In this document: in pieces, positions 6,411-13,016 of the stretch
Position numbering within the stretch: the stretch's first letter is position 1
How the letters are laid out: the number at the start of each line of letters is the position of its first letter
From: Coriobacteriales bacterium
GTDB lineage: Bacteria > Actinomycetota > Coriobacteriia > Coriobacteriales > UBA8131
Assembly: GCA_031272005.1 (NCBI GenBank)
Contig: JAISUQ010000084.1
Location: 1 to 13,079, forward strand
Length of the DNA: 13,079 nucleotides
Direction of reading: 5' to 3'
Position numbers and translations under genes: made by a program
Notes under the pieces: generated by a model
Database searches by the model: none
What the model was told of the DNA's origin: nothing
What the model saw: only the letters and a program-made list of their open reading frames with translations

Positions 6411-6417
6411 AACGCTA

Positions 6418-6423
6418 ATTGTA
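6418..6423 (-). promoter_or_regulatory. -10 element for a leaderless rlmN transcript
   Basis: On the minus strand TACAAT is followed by 7 bases and then the rlmN ATG, so transcription would start at or next to the start codon. No Shine-Dalgarno sequence is present upstream of that ATG, which agrees with leaderless translation. No good -35 hexamer was found at the expected distance. Confidence 0.42.
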
Positions 6424-6575
6424 AGGTAAAATCAAACGGAGAGAGTTATCAGACGGTTACTGCACACACTTTCAACCGACATCCTGAGGCTTGTGCAGCC
6501 GAAGCTCAGGATTGCGGGAGAGCGGGCAGCCGGCAATGGGCAGCAAAAAAGCAGCTCCGGGCCTGGCAGGGTGGT

Positions 6576-7955
6576 GTGAGCAGTGCCTGTAAGGCGATGA
6601 AAGCGGGAGCAATGCCAGAGGCGCAGCGCAATCTGTTTGCGGAGCCGAAGCTGCCGGAAATCGGCCAGCCGGCGTCTGAACCAGCGCCCATAGCGGATTT
6701 GCCATTCATCGAACCGATGCTGATACCAGCGTCGTCGGGCCTTGCGGATTGGAGCGGAGAAGGGCTGGCGGGGTCGGCTGCCATGGGAGCCGGGGCGGCT
6801 GTCGGAGCCGGGACGACTGGGGCTGGGGCAGCTGCCGGAGCGGCGGCTGCCGGGGCTGTCGGCGCCGGGGCAACCGGGGCCGGGGCAGCTGCCGGGCAGC
6901 TGGCGCCACCGCAGCCGCAGCAGCGCGTCGGGACGCAGACGCAGAAGCAACCCCGGACGCAGGCGCAGCCCAGACCCAAAACGCAAACCCAGCCTCAGCC
7001 GAGGACGCAGGCACAATCCCAAAAAACCACCCAGGCGCCCGGACAGAAGCAAGCCCGGAAAACGCAGCCAGCACAGAAGCCTCAACAATCCCAACAATCG
7101 CAGCAATCCCAACAGCCGCAGCCGGCCAGGACGCAGACCCAGCAGTCCACGCCAACCGAAAAACCCCCGCAGAAGCAAGCCCAACCAGCCCAGTCCAACA
7201 AGGGGTTCTGGCGCTGCGGCTGCACGATATTCATCTTTCTGGCCTGGACACTGATCGGGTTGGGCAGCAACATCTACGAGCGTTGCAGCTCCGATTGGGG
7301 CGATCTGCCCACCTCCAGCAGTTCCTCCACCAACTCGTATAGCCCCAACATCAACAGTTACAACAGTTACAATAGCGACAGCAGCATCCTGACCTACGAC
7401 CCTTCAACGTCGTATTTATTGAACAATAATAATGAGTGGGAAGACTTGGTCTGGGTTGGCGATGCCGAGCACGGTTACGTGCAGCTTCCTGCCAGCTGGG
7501 AATATCAACCGGATTGGGATAGTGGCGGCGGTACCCTGGCCTATCAGAGTCCGACAACTGACTCCTGGGCTTCGTTGGCGACCGTGGAGACAGACGTCAA
7601 CATCGGCATCAAGTGGGCTTCGCAGCAGGCGATTCTCGAAAACCTGGGCTACACAGACATCCTGCAATGGGCCGACAGCCAGACTGTGCTGATAGACGCC
7701 GACAGCGGAGAGACTATCGAAGTCGAGGTCATGGGGGTAGACGGCTTCAAATACGCTGATGACGGCAATGTCAGCAGCCTGATGTGCACTTATATCTATG
7801 TCTTTGAAGACGGTCGGGTATATATGCTGCGGACGTGTGCAGGCGTCGACGATTATCTGAATCTCTACGATACAGGCGACAGCTTCAGCCCGGTACAACC
7901 CCCTCAGGAGCAGGAGCAGGAGCAGGAGCTGGCGCAGGAGCAAGGGCAGGAGTGA
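6576..7955 (+). CDS. low-complexity single-pass membrane protein with an extracytoplasmic domain
   Basis: No known family recognised. The 459 residues divide into an N-terminal stretch (1-60), a Gly/Ala-rich tract (64-107) and a long Gln/Pro/Thr/Lys region (108-208) with positive charge. One membrane helix follows (about 215-231), flanked by C214, C216 and C237. Next come a Ser/Asn/Tyr linker (243-285) and a compact domain (286-440), with C404 and C421 placed for a possible disulfide. The tail is a Gln-Glu repeat. The basic N-terminal part should be cytoplasmic. The start is uncertain: GTG at 6576 has AGGG nearby, while ATG at 6597 and ATG at 6612 are alternatives. Only 4 bases separate it from ddl, so the two form an operon and a cell-wall role is possible but unproven. 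Confidence 0.78.
   Translation: MSSACKAMKAGAMPEAQRNLFAEPKLPEIGQPASEPAPIADLPFIEPMLIPASSGLADWSGEGLAGSAAMGAGAAVGAGTTGAGAAAGAAAAGAVGAGATGAGAAAGQLAPPQPQQRVGTQTQKQPRTQAQPRPKTQTQPQPRTQAQSQKTTQAPGQKQARKTQPAQKPQQSQQSQQSQQPQPARTQTQQSTPTEKPPQKQAQPAQSNKGFWRCGCTIFIFLAWTLIGLGSNIYERCSSDWGDLPTSSSSSTNSYSPNINSYNSYNSDSSILTYDPSTSYLLNNNNEWEDLVWVGDAEHGYVQLPASWEYQPDWDSGGGTLAYQSPTTDSWASLATVETDVNIGIKWASQQAILENLGYTDILQWADSQTVLIDADSGETIEVEVMGVDGFKYADDGNVSSLMCTYIYVFEDGRVYMLRTCAGVDDYLNLYDTGDSFSPVQPPQEQEQEQELAQEQGQE
7905..7952 (+). repeat. CAGGAG hexanucleotide array
   Basis: CAGGAG occurs four times in a row from 7905, then twice more after interruptions, ending at 7952. In frame it encodes the Gln-Glu tail of the membrane protein. 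The last unit also provides AGGAG for translation of ddl, whose ATG is 7 bases further on. Confidence 0.85.
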
Positions 7956-7959
7956 GCAG

Positions 7960-9099
7960 ATGAGCAACGGACAAACCCAGCTGAACAGTGCTTCCACCGC
8001 AGGCGCCGAAGCCGGGGATGCAAGGCAAGCAGGACTCAAGGTGGTCGTGCTCTATGGCGGCAACAGCGGTGAACGCGAGGTTTCGCTGGTCAGCGGCCGC
8101 AACGTCGCCGGGGTGCTGGAGCAGGAAGGGTTCGACGTGCTGCTGCTGGACACCGGCCAGGGCGGCAAGGCTGAAGAACCGCTGGGCTTTGCCCCGGTTG
8201 TGACGGCGCTGCAGGACTTCGCCCCCGACGTGGTATTCATCGCCCTGCATGGTAAAGGCGGAGAGGACGGCTCGATGCAGGGTCTGCTGGAGCTGCTCGG
8301 AATCCCCTATACCGGCAGCGGCATACTAGCAAGCTCACTTGCTATGGACAAGGAGAGAAGCAAGCTGTTCTACCGCGACCAGGGCCTGAGTGTGCCACCG
8401 AGCATCTGCGTGCGGCCAGAAGACGCGCTGAGCCCGGCACTGGCCACCGCAGCGCCGACCGCCACCACCGCCGCGCCAGCCCCGCAGGCTGCCGCAGCGG
8501 CCACTGCAACGCCAGCCACCGCAGCGCCCGCCACCACCATCAAGCCAACGCTGCTCCAGCGGGTCCAGGAAGAAGTCGGCATCCCCTGCGTGGTCAAGCC
8601 GGTGGCCGAAGGCTCCTCGCTGGGCGTCTACATCGTCCGCCAGCCCGAGGAGCTGGCCGCCGCTCTGGCGGCCGCCTTTGCCATCAGCGACGAGCTGATG
8701 ATCGAACGCTTCATCCAGGGCCGCGAGGTCACGGTCTCAGTCCTGGGCAACGACGAGCCCTGGGCCCTGCCGGTCATCGAAATCATCCCCCACGCCGAAT
8801 TCTACGACTATCAAGCCAAGTACGCCGAAGGTGGCTCCACGCACGTCTGCCCGGCGGAGCTGCCGCCGGCCTGGACCGAGACCTGCCAGCGCCATGCCGT
8901 GCTGGCCCACAAGGCGCTGGGCTGCAGGGGCATGTCGCGTACCGACTTCATCTTCGACGCCGAGGGCACGCCCTGGGTGCTGGAAAGCAACCTCATCCCC
9001 GGCATGACCGGCACCTCCCTGCTGCCCGACGCCGCCCGCGCCGCCGGCCTGACTGCCGGGCAACTATACCGCAAACTGATTGATTATGCTTTGGAGTAA
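7960..9099 (+). CDS. ddl: D-alanine--D-alanine ligase
   Basis: ATP-grasp enzyme that joins two D-alanines for peptidoglycan precursor synthesis in the cytoplasm. The N-terminal motif GNSGEREVSL (34-43) and LHGKGGEDGSMQGLLE (96-111) are followed by YTGSGILASSLAMDK (117-131). The central domain has KPVAEGSSLGV (213-223) and the omega-loop FYDYQAKY (281-288), with Tyr as in D-Ala-D-Ala rather than D-Ala-D-Lac enzymes. The C-terminal metal and substrate residues are in SRTDF (326-330) and LESNLIPGMT (341-350). About 37 residues of Ala/Thr/Pro low complexity (157-193) are inserted between the first and second domains, and the N-terminus carries a tail of about 25 residues. ATG follows AGGAG, which lies inside the end of the upstream gene. 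Confidence 0.96.
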   Translation: MSNGQTQLNSASTAGAEAGDARQAGLKVVVLYGGNSGEREVSLVSGRNVAGVLEQEGFDVLLLDTGQGGKAEEPLGFAPVVTALQDFAPDVVFIALHGKGGEDGSMQGLLELLGIPYTGSGILASSLAMDKERSKLFYRDQGLSVPPSICVRPEDALSPALATAAPTATTAAPAPQAAAAATATPATAAPATTIKPTLLQRVQEEVGIPCVVKPVAEGSSLGVYIVRQPEELAAALAAAFAISDELMIERFIQGREVTVSVLGNDEPWALPVIEIIPHAEFYDYQAKYAEGGSTHVCPAELPPAWTETCQRHAVLAHKALGCRGMSRTDFIFDAEGTPWVLESNLIPGMTGTSLLPDAARAAGLTAGQLYRKLIDYALE

Positions 9100-9191
9100 A
9101 CCCAACCTTATCCAAATCACCGCCAACAACCGCGGAGCGGCCGGACAGGAGCCGGCAACTTCGCGAGTAACCCAGTAAGGAGCCCCGTAGA

Positions 9192-10082
9192 ATGCACGAC
9201 ATCGCCATCATCGGCGCCGGCCCGGCCGGACTCTCCGCCGCCATCACCGCTCGCGCCCGCAACAAGGACGTCCTGGTTCTCTCCAACAAACCCCAGGACA
9301 GCCCGCTGGCCAAGTCGCACCTGATCGATAACTATCCCGGCCTGCCCAAAGTCAGCGGCCTGGCCCTGCTGGAGCAGATGCTGGCCCAGGCCCGCAGCCT
9401 GGGCGCCCACTTTGAGTTCACCCGGGTGCTCAGCGTGCTGCCCATGGGCGAGCATTTTACGCTCACCACCAGCGACGCCAACTTCGAGGCCCGCAGCGTC
9501 ATCCTGGCACTCGGCACGCCGCAGGCCAGGGCCTACCCCGGTGAGCAGGAGTTCCTCGGTCGGGGCGTCAGCTACTGCGCCACCTGCGACGGCATGCTCT
9601 ACCGCAACGCCCACGTGGTAGTGGTGGGGGAGAACCCCGAGGCCGCCGAGGAAGCCAACTTTCTGGCCGAGCTGGGCGCCAAGGTCTTCTATCTGGCGCC
9701 GAAGCTGCCGCCGGGGCTGGAGCAGGGCATCTTCCAGCAGGCCGGCAGGCTGTTGGCCATCGAAGGCGACATGATGGGCGTCACCGGCGTACGCTTTGCG
9801 GAGCAATGCGAGGATGCTGGGAGCGCCGAAGCCGACAGCGATCGTGCCGAAGGTACGCTGAGCTGCCAGGGCGTCTTCATCCTGCGTTCCCAGATCGCTC
9901 CCTCGGCACTGATTGCCGGACTGGAGCTGGCAGGCAACTTCATCGCCGCCGATGCCAACGGCTGCACCAACATCCCTGGGGTCTTTGCCGCCGGCGACTG
10001 CGTGGGCAAGCCGTTGCAGGTAGCCAAGGCCGTAGGCCAGGGTCAGCTGGCCGCCTTTGCTGCCGTGGAGCATCTGGGGTAA
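9192..10082 (+). CDS. thioredoxin-reductase-like flavoprotein lacking NADPH motifs (possibly ferredoxin-dependent)
   Basis: The fold is that of low-molecular-weight thioredoxin reductase. GxGxxG for FAD is at 8-13, the redox pair CATC at 129-132 and the C-terminal FAD motif GDC at 268-270. At 296 residues it is slightly short. Classical TrxB has GGGxSA and HRRxxxRA for NADPH; here the corresponding segments read VVGENPEA (144-151) and YLAPKLPPG (167-175), so both are absent. Some anaerobes have pyridine-nucleotide-independent, ferredoxin-linked relatives (FFTR type) with the same loss, and this is the most likely class. A different electron donor or a non-catalytic role remains possible. No thioredoxin gene is adjacent. 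AAGGAG lies about 10 bases before ATG. The gap to ddl is 92 bases. Confidence 0.85.
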   Translation: MHDIAIIGAGPAGLSAAITARARNKDVLVLSNKPQDSPLAKSHLIDNYPGLPKVSGLALLEQMLAQARSLGAHFEFTRVLSVLPMGEHFTLTTSDANFEARSVILALGTPQARAYPGEQEFLGRGVSYCATCDGMLYRNAHVVVVGENPEAAEEANFLAELGAKVFYLAPKLPPGLEQGIFQQAGRLLAIEGDMMGVTGVRFAEQCEDAGSAEADSDRAEGTLSCQGVFILRSQIAPSALIAGLELAGNFIAADANGCTNIPGVFAAGDCVGKPLQVAKAVGQGQLAAFAAVEHLG

Positions 10083-10129
10083 TCCGATGGCAGCGGGCAA
10101 CAGGCACCAGGCGGTAAGCTACAAACTCA

Positions 10130-10340
10130 GGGAAACGCTGACTAATTCCAATTATGGTAATCCACGTAGGGGTTCGCAGCCCAGTGGGCTGCGAACGGGC
10201 GAAGCTGCGAATGCAGCGCTTGAGCCCTTGGGCAAGGCGATTCATTGCGCCCTTTCGAGCAGAGCAATTTCGCAGGTTGGGCGGGCGCGATGAATCGCGC
10301 CCCTACGACCAACGGAAGCTTGGAGCAAAATCAGCGTTCC
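10130..10340. repeat. terminal-inverted-repeat element, copy 2 (MITE-like, expanded)
   Basis: The left end GGGAAACGCTGACTAATTCC and the right end (opposite strand GGAACGCTGATTTTGCTCC) are imperfect inverted repeats matching those at 2275-2425. The interior has an added perfect hairpin at 10172-10196 (arms of 12 bases, GTTCGCAGCCCA), then ATTCATTGCGCCC. The spacer TTTCGCAGGTTGGGC and the right module GGGCGCG-atgaat-CGCGCCCCTACG follow. It begins 48 bases after the flavoprotein gene and runs into the next gene, whose likely start codon lies within it. Confidence 0.75.
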
Positions 10341-11150
10341 TCCAAGCCCACATCGCGCTTCTCCGACCCCTTAGGGGAGCATGTCCAGCTGCTCAGCGAG
10401 CAGCAGCAGCGGCAACTGGCGCAATATCCGCCGGTGGAGCAGGTCTACTGCGGCTTCTACGGCAGCTTCGACCCCCGGGATAAAACCGGCGGCAGCTTCC
10501 TGATTGGCACCGAGGGCATCATCGGCGCCGACATCGGGTTGGAGCTGCGTGATGGCCAGCCCTGGCTGACAGCACCGGCTGATGGTCGTCCCATCGCCAT
10601 ACCCGACGAACCAGCGGCCACCCGCCTGCGCGAGCTGCTGCAACAGGATTGGGAGATCCGCTGCATCCTGGCGCGCACCATCTATCGCACCGACGACAAG
10701 GGCTTCACCGGCGAGTTCGCCGCGCTGGCGATTCAGGCAGGCAACAGCGAGGCCGCCGGCCAGAACGTTGCTGCCGGCGTGAGCGCCGCCGCCGGCCAGA
10801 GCTCTGCTGACAGGAGCGTCACCGCTGAAGTGGATGTAACCGCCGCCCTGCACCGCTTTGGCCAGCATATCGCCGAACGCCTCCGCGCCGGCGAGCGCCC
10901 CAGCCTGGCGTTGACTCAGCTCCAGCTGGCCCGGGTGCTGGACAGCAATGGTGAGTGGTACCTGACCAAAGCCGAGCCCAAGCCGTCGCTGCCTGAGGGC
11001 GCCTACGTCTACCGCGGTCGGCGCAGCTGGTCGGAGAGCCTGATCAGCCAAGCCTACCAGCACAACAAAGGCTGCGGCATTCTCAGCTGGGTCGTGATAA
11101 TTGCCATAGCAGCCCTGGCCGCCTGGGCCATCTGGCAGCTGCTGACCTGA
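10290..11150 (+). CDS. C-terminally anchored membrane protein of unknown function
   Basis: Unrecognised family, 286 residues from the ATG at 10290. A soluble region of about 260 residues is followed by one hydrophobic helix at the very C-terminus (about 264-285), as in tail-anchored proteins. An Ala/Gly/Ser-rich insertion sits near 160-185. The ATG and the first codons (MNRAPT) belong to the right hairpin module of the repeat element, and no ribosome site precedes it. A TTG at 10245 extends the frame further into the repeat and is less likely. The original start may have been lost when the element inserted, or the gene may now be expressed from the repeat. The conserved-looking part begins near DPLGEHVQ. 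GC content and codon use match its upstream neighbours. Confidence 0.68.
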   Translation: MNRAPTTNGSLEQNQRSSKPTSRFSDPLGEHVQLLSEQQQRQLAQYPPVEQVYCGFYGSFDPRDKTGGSFLIGTEGIIGADIGLELRDGQPWLTAPADGRPIAIPDEPAATRLRELLQQDWEIRCILARTIYRTDDKGFTGEFAALAIQAGNSEAAGQNVAAGVSAAAGQSSADRSVTAEVDVTAALHRFGQHIAERLRAGERPSLALTQLQLARVLDSNGEWYLTKAEPKPSLPEGAYVYRGRRSWSESLISQAYQHNKGCGILSWVVIIAIAALAAWAIWQLLT

Positions 11151-11215
11151 GCCCCACCCCGTACCTACAGTGCACCTTCAGATTGTCATTACAGGCTCCG
11201 AGGGTTTTCTAAGCT

Positions 11216-11250
11216 CTGGAGGGCGCGACGACCAACCCATAATTTTCAAA
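11216..11250. repeat. possible degenerate fragment of the repeat family
   Basis: GGAGGGCGCGACGACCAAC resembles the right part of the copy at 10130-10340 with the hairpin loop and one arm deleted. The surrounding 11151-11327 stretch shows no gene and no clear terminator. The match is short and may be chance. Confidence 0.25.
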
Positions 11251-11327
11251 GTCTACTGGCTGCAGACTGCAATGTCATTGGATTTTGTTAGACTGTAGCT
11301 TGCAGGCATGAATTGGGAGGTTAATAA

Positions 11328-11441
11328 ATGCACTCCAAGGCATCAGGGAAGGATGGTGGCAGTATGGGGCAGTTTAACTTTCTCAGCAAGACACTCATGT
11401 TGACATTGATGGCGCTTAGCAAAAGGAGCACTTATGAATAA
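11328..11441 (+). CDS. 37-residue ORF overlapping the next gene
   Basis: ATG at 11328 follows GGGAGG by 7 bases, a strong ribosome site. The frame runs 37 codons (starting MHSKASGKDGG, with a mildly hydrophobic FLSKTLMLTLMAL segment) and stops with TAA at 11439-11441. It overlaps the ATG of the next gene by 8 bases. It could be a small protein or a leader peptide coupling translation of the membrane protein. There is no homology known to me, and the length allows chance. Confidence 0.45.
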   Translation: MHSKASGKDGGSMGQFNFLSKTLMLTLMALSKRSTYE

Positions 11442-11853
11442 GATAGTCGCTCGTTTTACCACAGAGCCGGGAAAGATCGCCAGGATTACCTGCCTGGTGG
11501 CACTCGTTTTAGTGTTGTTAATGTTGTTTGGTGTCGAATCAATAGCATATGACAGCATGAATAACGGTAATTTCGTTCCTCTAAGTTTTGCTCTTGGAAC
11601 TGAGGTATTGGCCTACCCATCTGCCGCCGCAGTTCTTGCGTCAATCATCTTGCTTGTGCTTGGCAAGGATCATGCCTGCGCATGGATAGCTTACCTGAAT
11701 TTCATATTTCTCGTGGCTGTGTTTGTCTGGATTTTCAGTATGTCCAATTTCACCATCACCTTGTGGGCGGTGATTCTGAGTATAGTGGCGTTGGTAGCAG
11801 CGATTCTTTCAACCCTGACCATCAAGATAAAAAAGAATCAGCAGAAAGCTTGA
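11434..11853 (+). CDS. four-helix integral membrane protein of unknown function
   Basis: The 139-residue protein has four predicted membrane helices at about 17-34, 60-77, 83-102 and 108-130, with a Lys-rich tail (KIKKNQQK) that should face the cytoplasm. No family was recognised. AGGAG lies 6 bases before ATG, and the start overlaps the stop of the 37-residue ORF. The base composition is clearly more AT-rich than in the genes before it, with codons such as ATA, TTA and AGT, which suggests a separate origin. The gene converges with ribU across a repeat copy. Confidence 0.75.
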   Translation: MNKIVARFTTEPGKIARITCLVALVLVLLMLFGVESIAYDSMNNGNFVPLSFALGTEVLAYPSAAAVLASIILLVLGKDHACAWIAYLNFIFLVAVFVWIFSMSNFTITLWAVILSIVALVAAILSTLTIKIKKNQQKA

Positions 11854-11867
11854 TGTCCTATTACCAA

Positions 11868-11982
11868 GGAAGCGCTGATTTATTCCAACCAATGGCAAAC
11901 GCTGAGGGGCGCGATTCATCGCGCCCTCCCGACCTGCGACATAGCTCTGCTCGAAAGGGCACGATGATTCATGCCCTACGCC
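11868..11982 (-). repeat. repeat element, copy 3 (inverted, truncated at the ribU 3' end)
   Basis: The plus-strand left end GGAAGCGCTGATTTATTCC matches the terminal inverted repeat of the other copies. Then come GGGGCGCG-attcat-CGCGCCC, the spacer in reverse orientation (TCCCGACCTGCGAC) and the second hairpin half ending GCCCTACG. The outer part and the second terminal repeat are missing, since ribU coding sequence begins at that point. On the minus strand the conserved GTAGGG of the module supplies the ribU stop codon TAG. Confidence 0.7.
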
Positions 11983-12710
11983 GTGCGACCGTGCAGTATT
12001 GGCGACAGGCGTTTGTAGAGCAGAAACACCAACACAGCTGTTATCAATCCCTTTAACAGGTTAGCTGCGACGATGAGCCCCAGCACGCTCTGGACAAACT
12101 CGCGGATTGGTTCGCCGCCCATGAACAGCGGCGTGACAATCAGATTGGCCGGAATCATCACGATGGTCATCGCCACAACGCCGGCTATCAAAGCGATAAT
12201 TGCGCCCTTGATGTCCTTCTTCACCCGGTAAATCAGGCCAGCTGCTACCACATAGGAGCCTATCGCCAGAAAGTGCATGATCATCCCGTAATATCCAGAC
12301 TCGGCACCACCGAACATGAAGTTCAGCAGGATGGTCAGAGCCGCCAGCAGCAGGCCTGCCGGTGTGCCAAAGGCAAAGGTGGCAATCAATATCGGCAAAT
12401 CGGAATACTCATATTTGATAAAGTCCACCACCGGCATCAGCGGAAAATTGGGAACCAGCGACAATATCACCGAGATTGCCAGCAACACCGCCATCGAAGC
12501 CAGCTGTCGCGTGCCCCAGCGCTGCCGCCCCGCAGCCCCGCTGCCCGCCGCTGCGCCATTTGCTCCACCAGCAGCCGCTCCACCGCCCGCCCCGCCCGCG
12601 CCGCCTGCGCGGCCACCAGCCCCACCAGCTGCCGCTCCACCGTCTGCAACCGCGACAGCCACCGGCTCGCTTGTCTCCACACTCTTCTGCACTTTACTAG
12701 GGGTACTCAT
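11976..12710 (-). CDS. ribU: riboflavin ECF-transporter substrate-binding component RibU
   Basis: Integral membrane S component that binds riboflavin or related flavins and works with the shared EcfAA'T energising module. Hydrophobic segments lie at about 69-86, 104-133, 140-161, 167-195 and 208-232. The segment KYEYSDLPILIATFAFGTPAG (from residue 99) is typical of RibU. At 244 residues it is longer than usual because of an N-terminal cytoplasmic tail, including a Gly/Ala-only tract at 24-60. The assignment is strengthened by the FMN riboswitch directly upstream. AGGAGG lies 8 bases before ATG. The stop codon TAG lies in a repeat copy. No ecfA or ecfT gene is in the window, as usual for group II ECF systems. 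Confidence 0.92.
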   Translation of the reverse strand: MSTPSKVQKSVETSEPVAVAVADGGAAAGGAGGRAGGAGGAGGGAAAGGANGAAAGSGAAGRQRWGTRQLASMAVLLAISVILSLVPNFPLMPVVDFIKYEYSDLPILIATFAFGTPAGLLLAALTILLNFMFGGAESGYYGMIMHFLAIGSYVVAAGLIYRVKKDIKGAIIALIAGVVAMTIVMIPANLIVTPLFMGGEPIREFVQSVLGLIVAANLLKGLITAVLVFLLYKRLSPILHGRTA

Positions 12711-12720
12711 AATGAGCCTC

Positions 12721-12862
12721 CTGTTCTCTCATCCGGACTATACCGTCGGTCCCGGATTCGCACCAGGTCGGCCGTGTGGCTCGCGGACTCGTGGCTGCCG
12801 CCGGGGATAAACCCAGCGCAACCCATCACCGCCGGTGAGGAATCGCACCTCGCCCTGAACAG
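12721..12862 (-). promoter_or_regulatory. FMN riboswitch (RFN element)
   Basis: On the minus strand the conserved RFN segments appear in order: AGGGCGAGGTGCGATTCCTC, ACCGGCGGTGAT, CCGCGAGCC, GGTGCGAATCCGGGACCGAC and GGTATAGTCCGGATGAGAG. The closing P1 helix is CTGTTC (12857-12862) with GAACAG (12721-12726). It senses flavin mononucleotide. The last two bases of P1 are the first two bases of the ribU ribosome site AGGAGG, and no terminator hairpin with a T-tract lies between aptamer and gene. Control is therefore probably at translation initiation. Confidence 0.96.
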
Positions 12863-12873
12863 TTAACCCCCAC

Positions 12874-12882
12874 AGTGTAGCA
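12874..12882 (-). promoter_or_regulatory. extended -10 promoter for the ribU leader
   Basis: The minus strand has TGC-TACACT, an extended -10 form, with a predicted start near 12867, just ahead of the riboswitch P1 helix. The -35 region is weak (TTCCCA at a 19-base spacing). Confidence 0.4.
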
Positions 12883-12926
12883 GAAAGCCGTATAGCTTTG
12901 GGAAGTGCTGTGCAAGCAGTTGCTCA

Positions 12927-12992
12927 GGAAAGCACCAATTTAGCCCCAAGCGCCCCTACGACGATTACCGTAGTTGGGATAAATGAGCCTTC
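12927..12992. repeat. repeat element, copy 4 (internally deleted and diverged)
   Basis: GGAAAGCACCAATTTAG resembles the left terminal repeat, and TTGGGATAAATGAGCCTTC resembles the right one. Between them only GCGCCCCTACGACGATTACC remains of the hairpin modules. It lies upstream of the ribU promoter. Confidence 0.55.
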
Positions 12993-13016
12993 ACTAAGAG
13001 AGAATCGCTGGCCGTT

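Noticed and set aside
9109..9117. TTATCCAAA as a DnaA box
   Set aside because: It differs from TTATCCACA and stands alone, with no cluster of similar sites or AT-rich unwinding region nearby.
9117..10100. 327-residue open frame on the minus strand
   Set aside because: It lies opposite the flavoprotein gene, which has intact FAD and CATC motifs. The antisense product has no recognisable domain and is a consequence of high GC content.
10371..11063. 230-residue open frame on the minus strand
   Set aside because: It is antisense to the tail-anchored protein gene, without a ribosome site or domain; same GC effect.
11286..11314. Promoter TTGTTA-17-TGAATT for the 37-residue ORF
   Set aside because: The -10 is poor and the predicted start would fall beyond the GGGAGG ribosome site that the ORF needs.
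12316..12810. Plus-strand frames of 164 and 197 residues over ribU
   Set aside because: They run through the FMN riboswitch and the antisense of ribU, and their Pro/Ala content mirrors the Gly/Ala tract of RibU.
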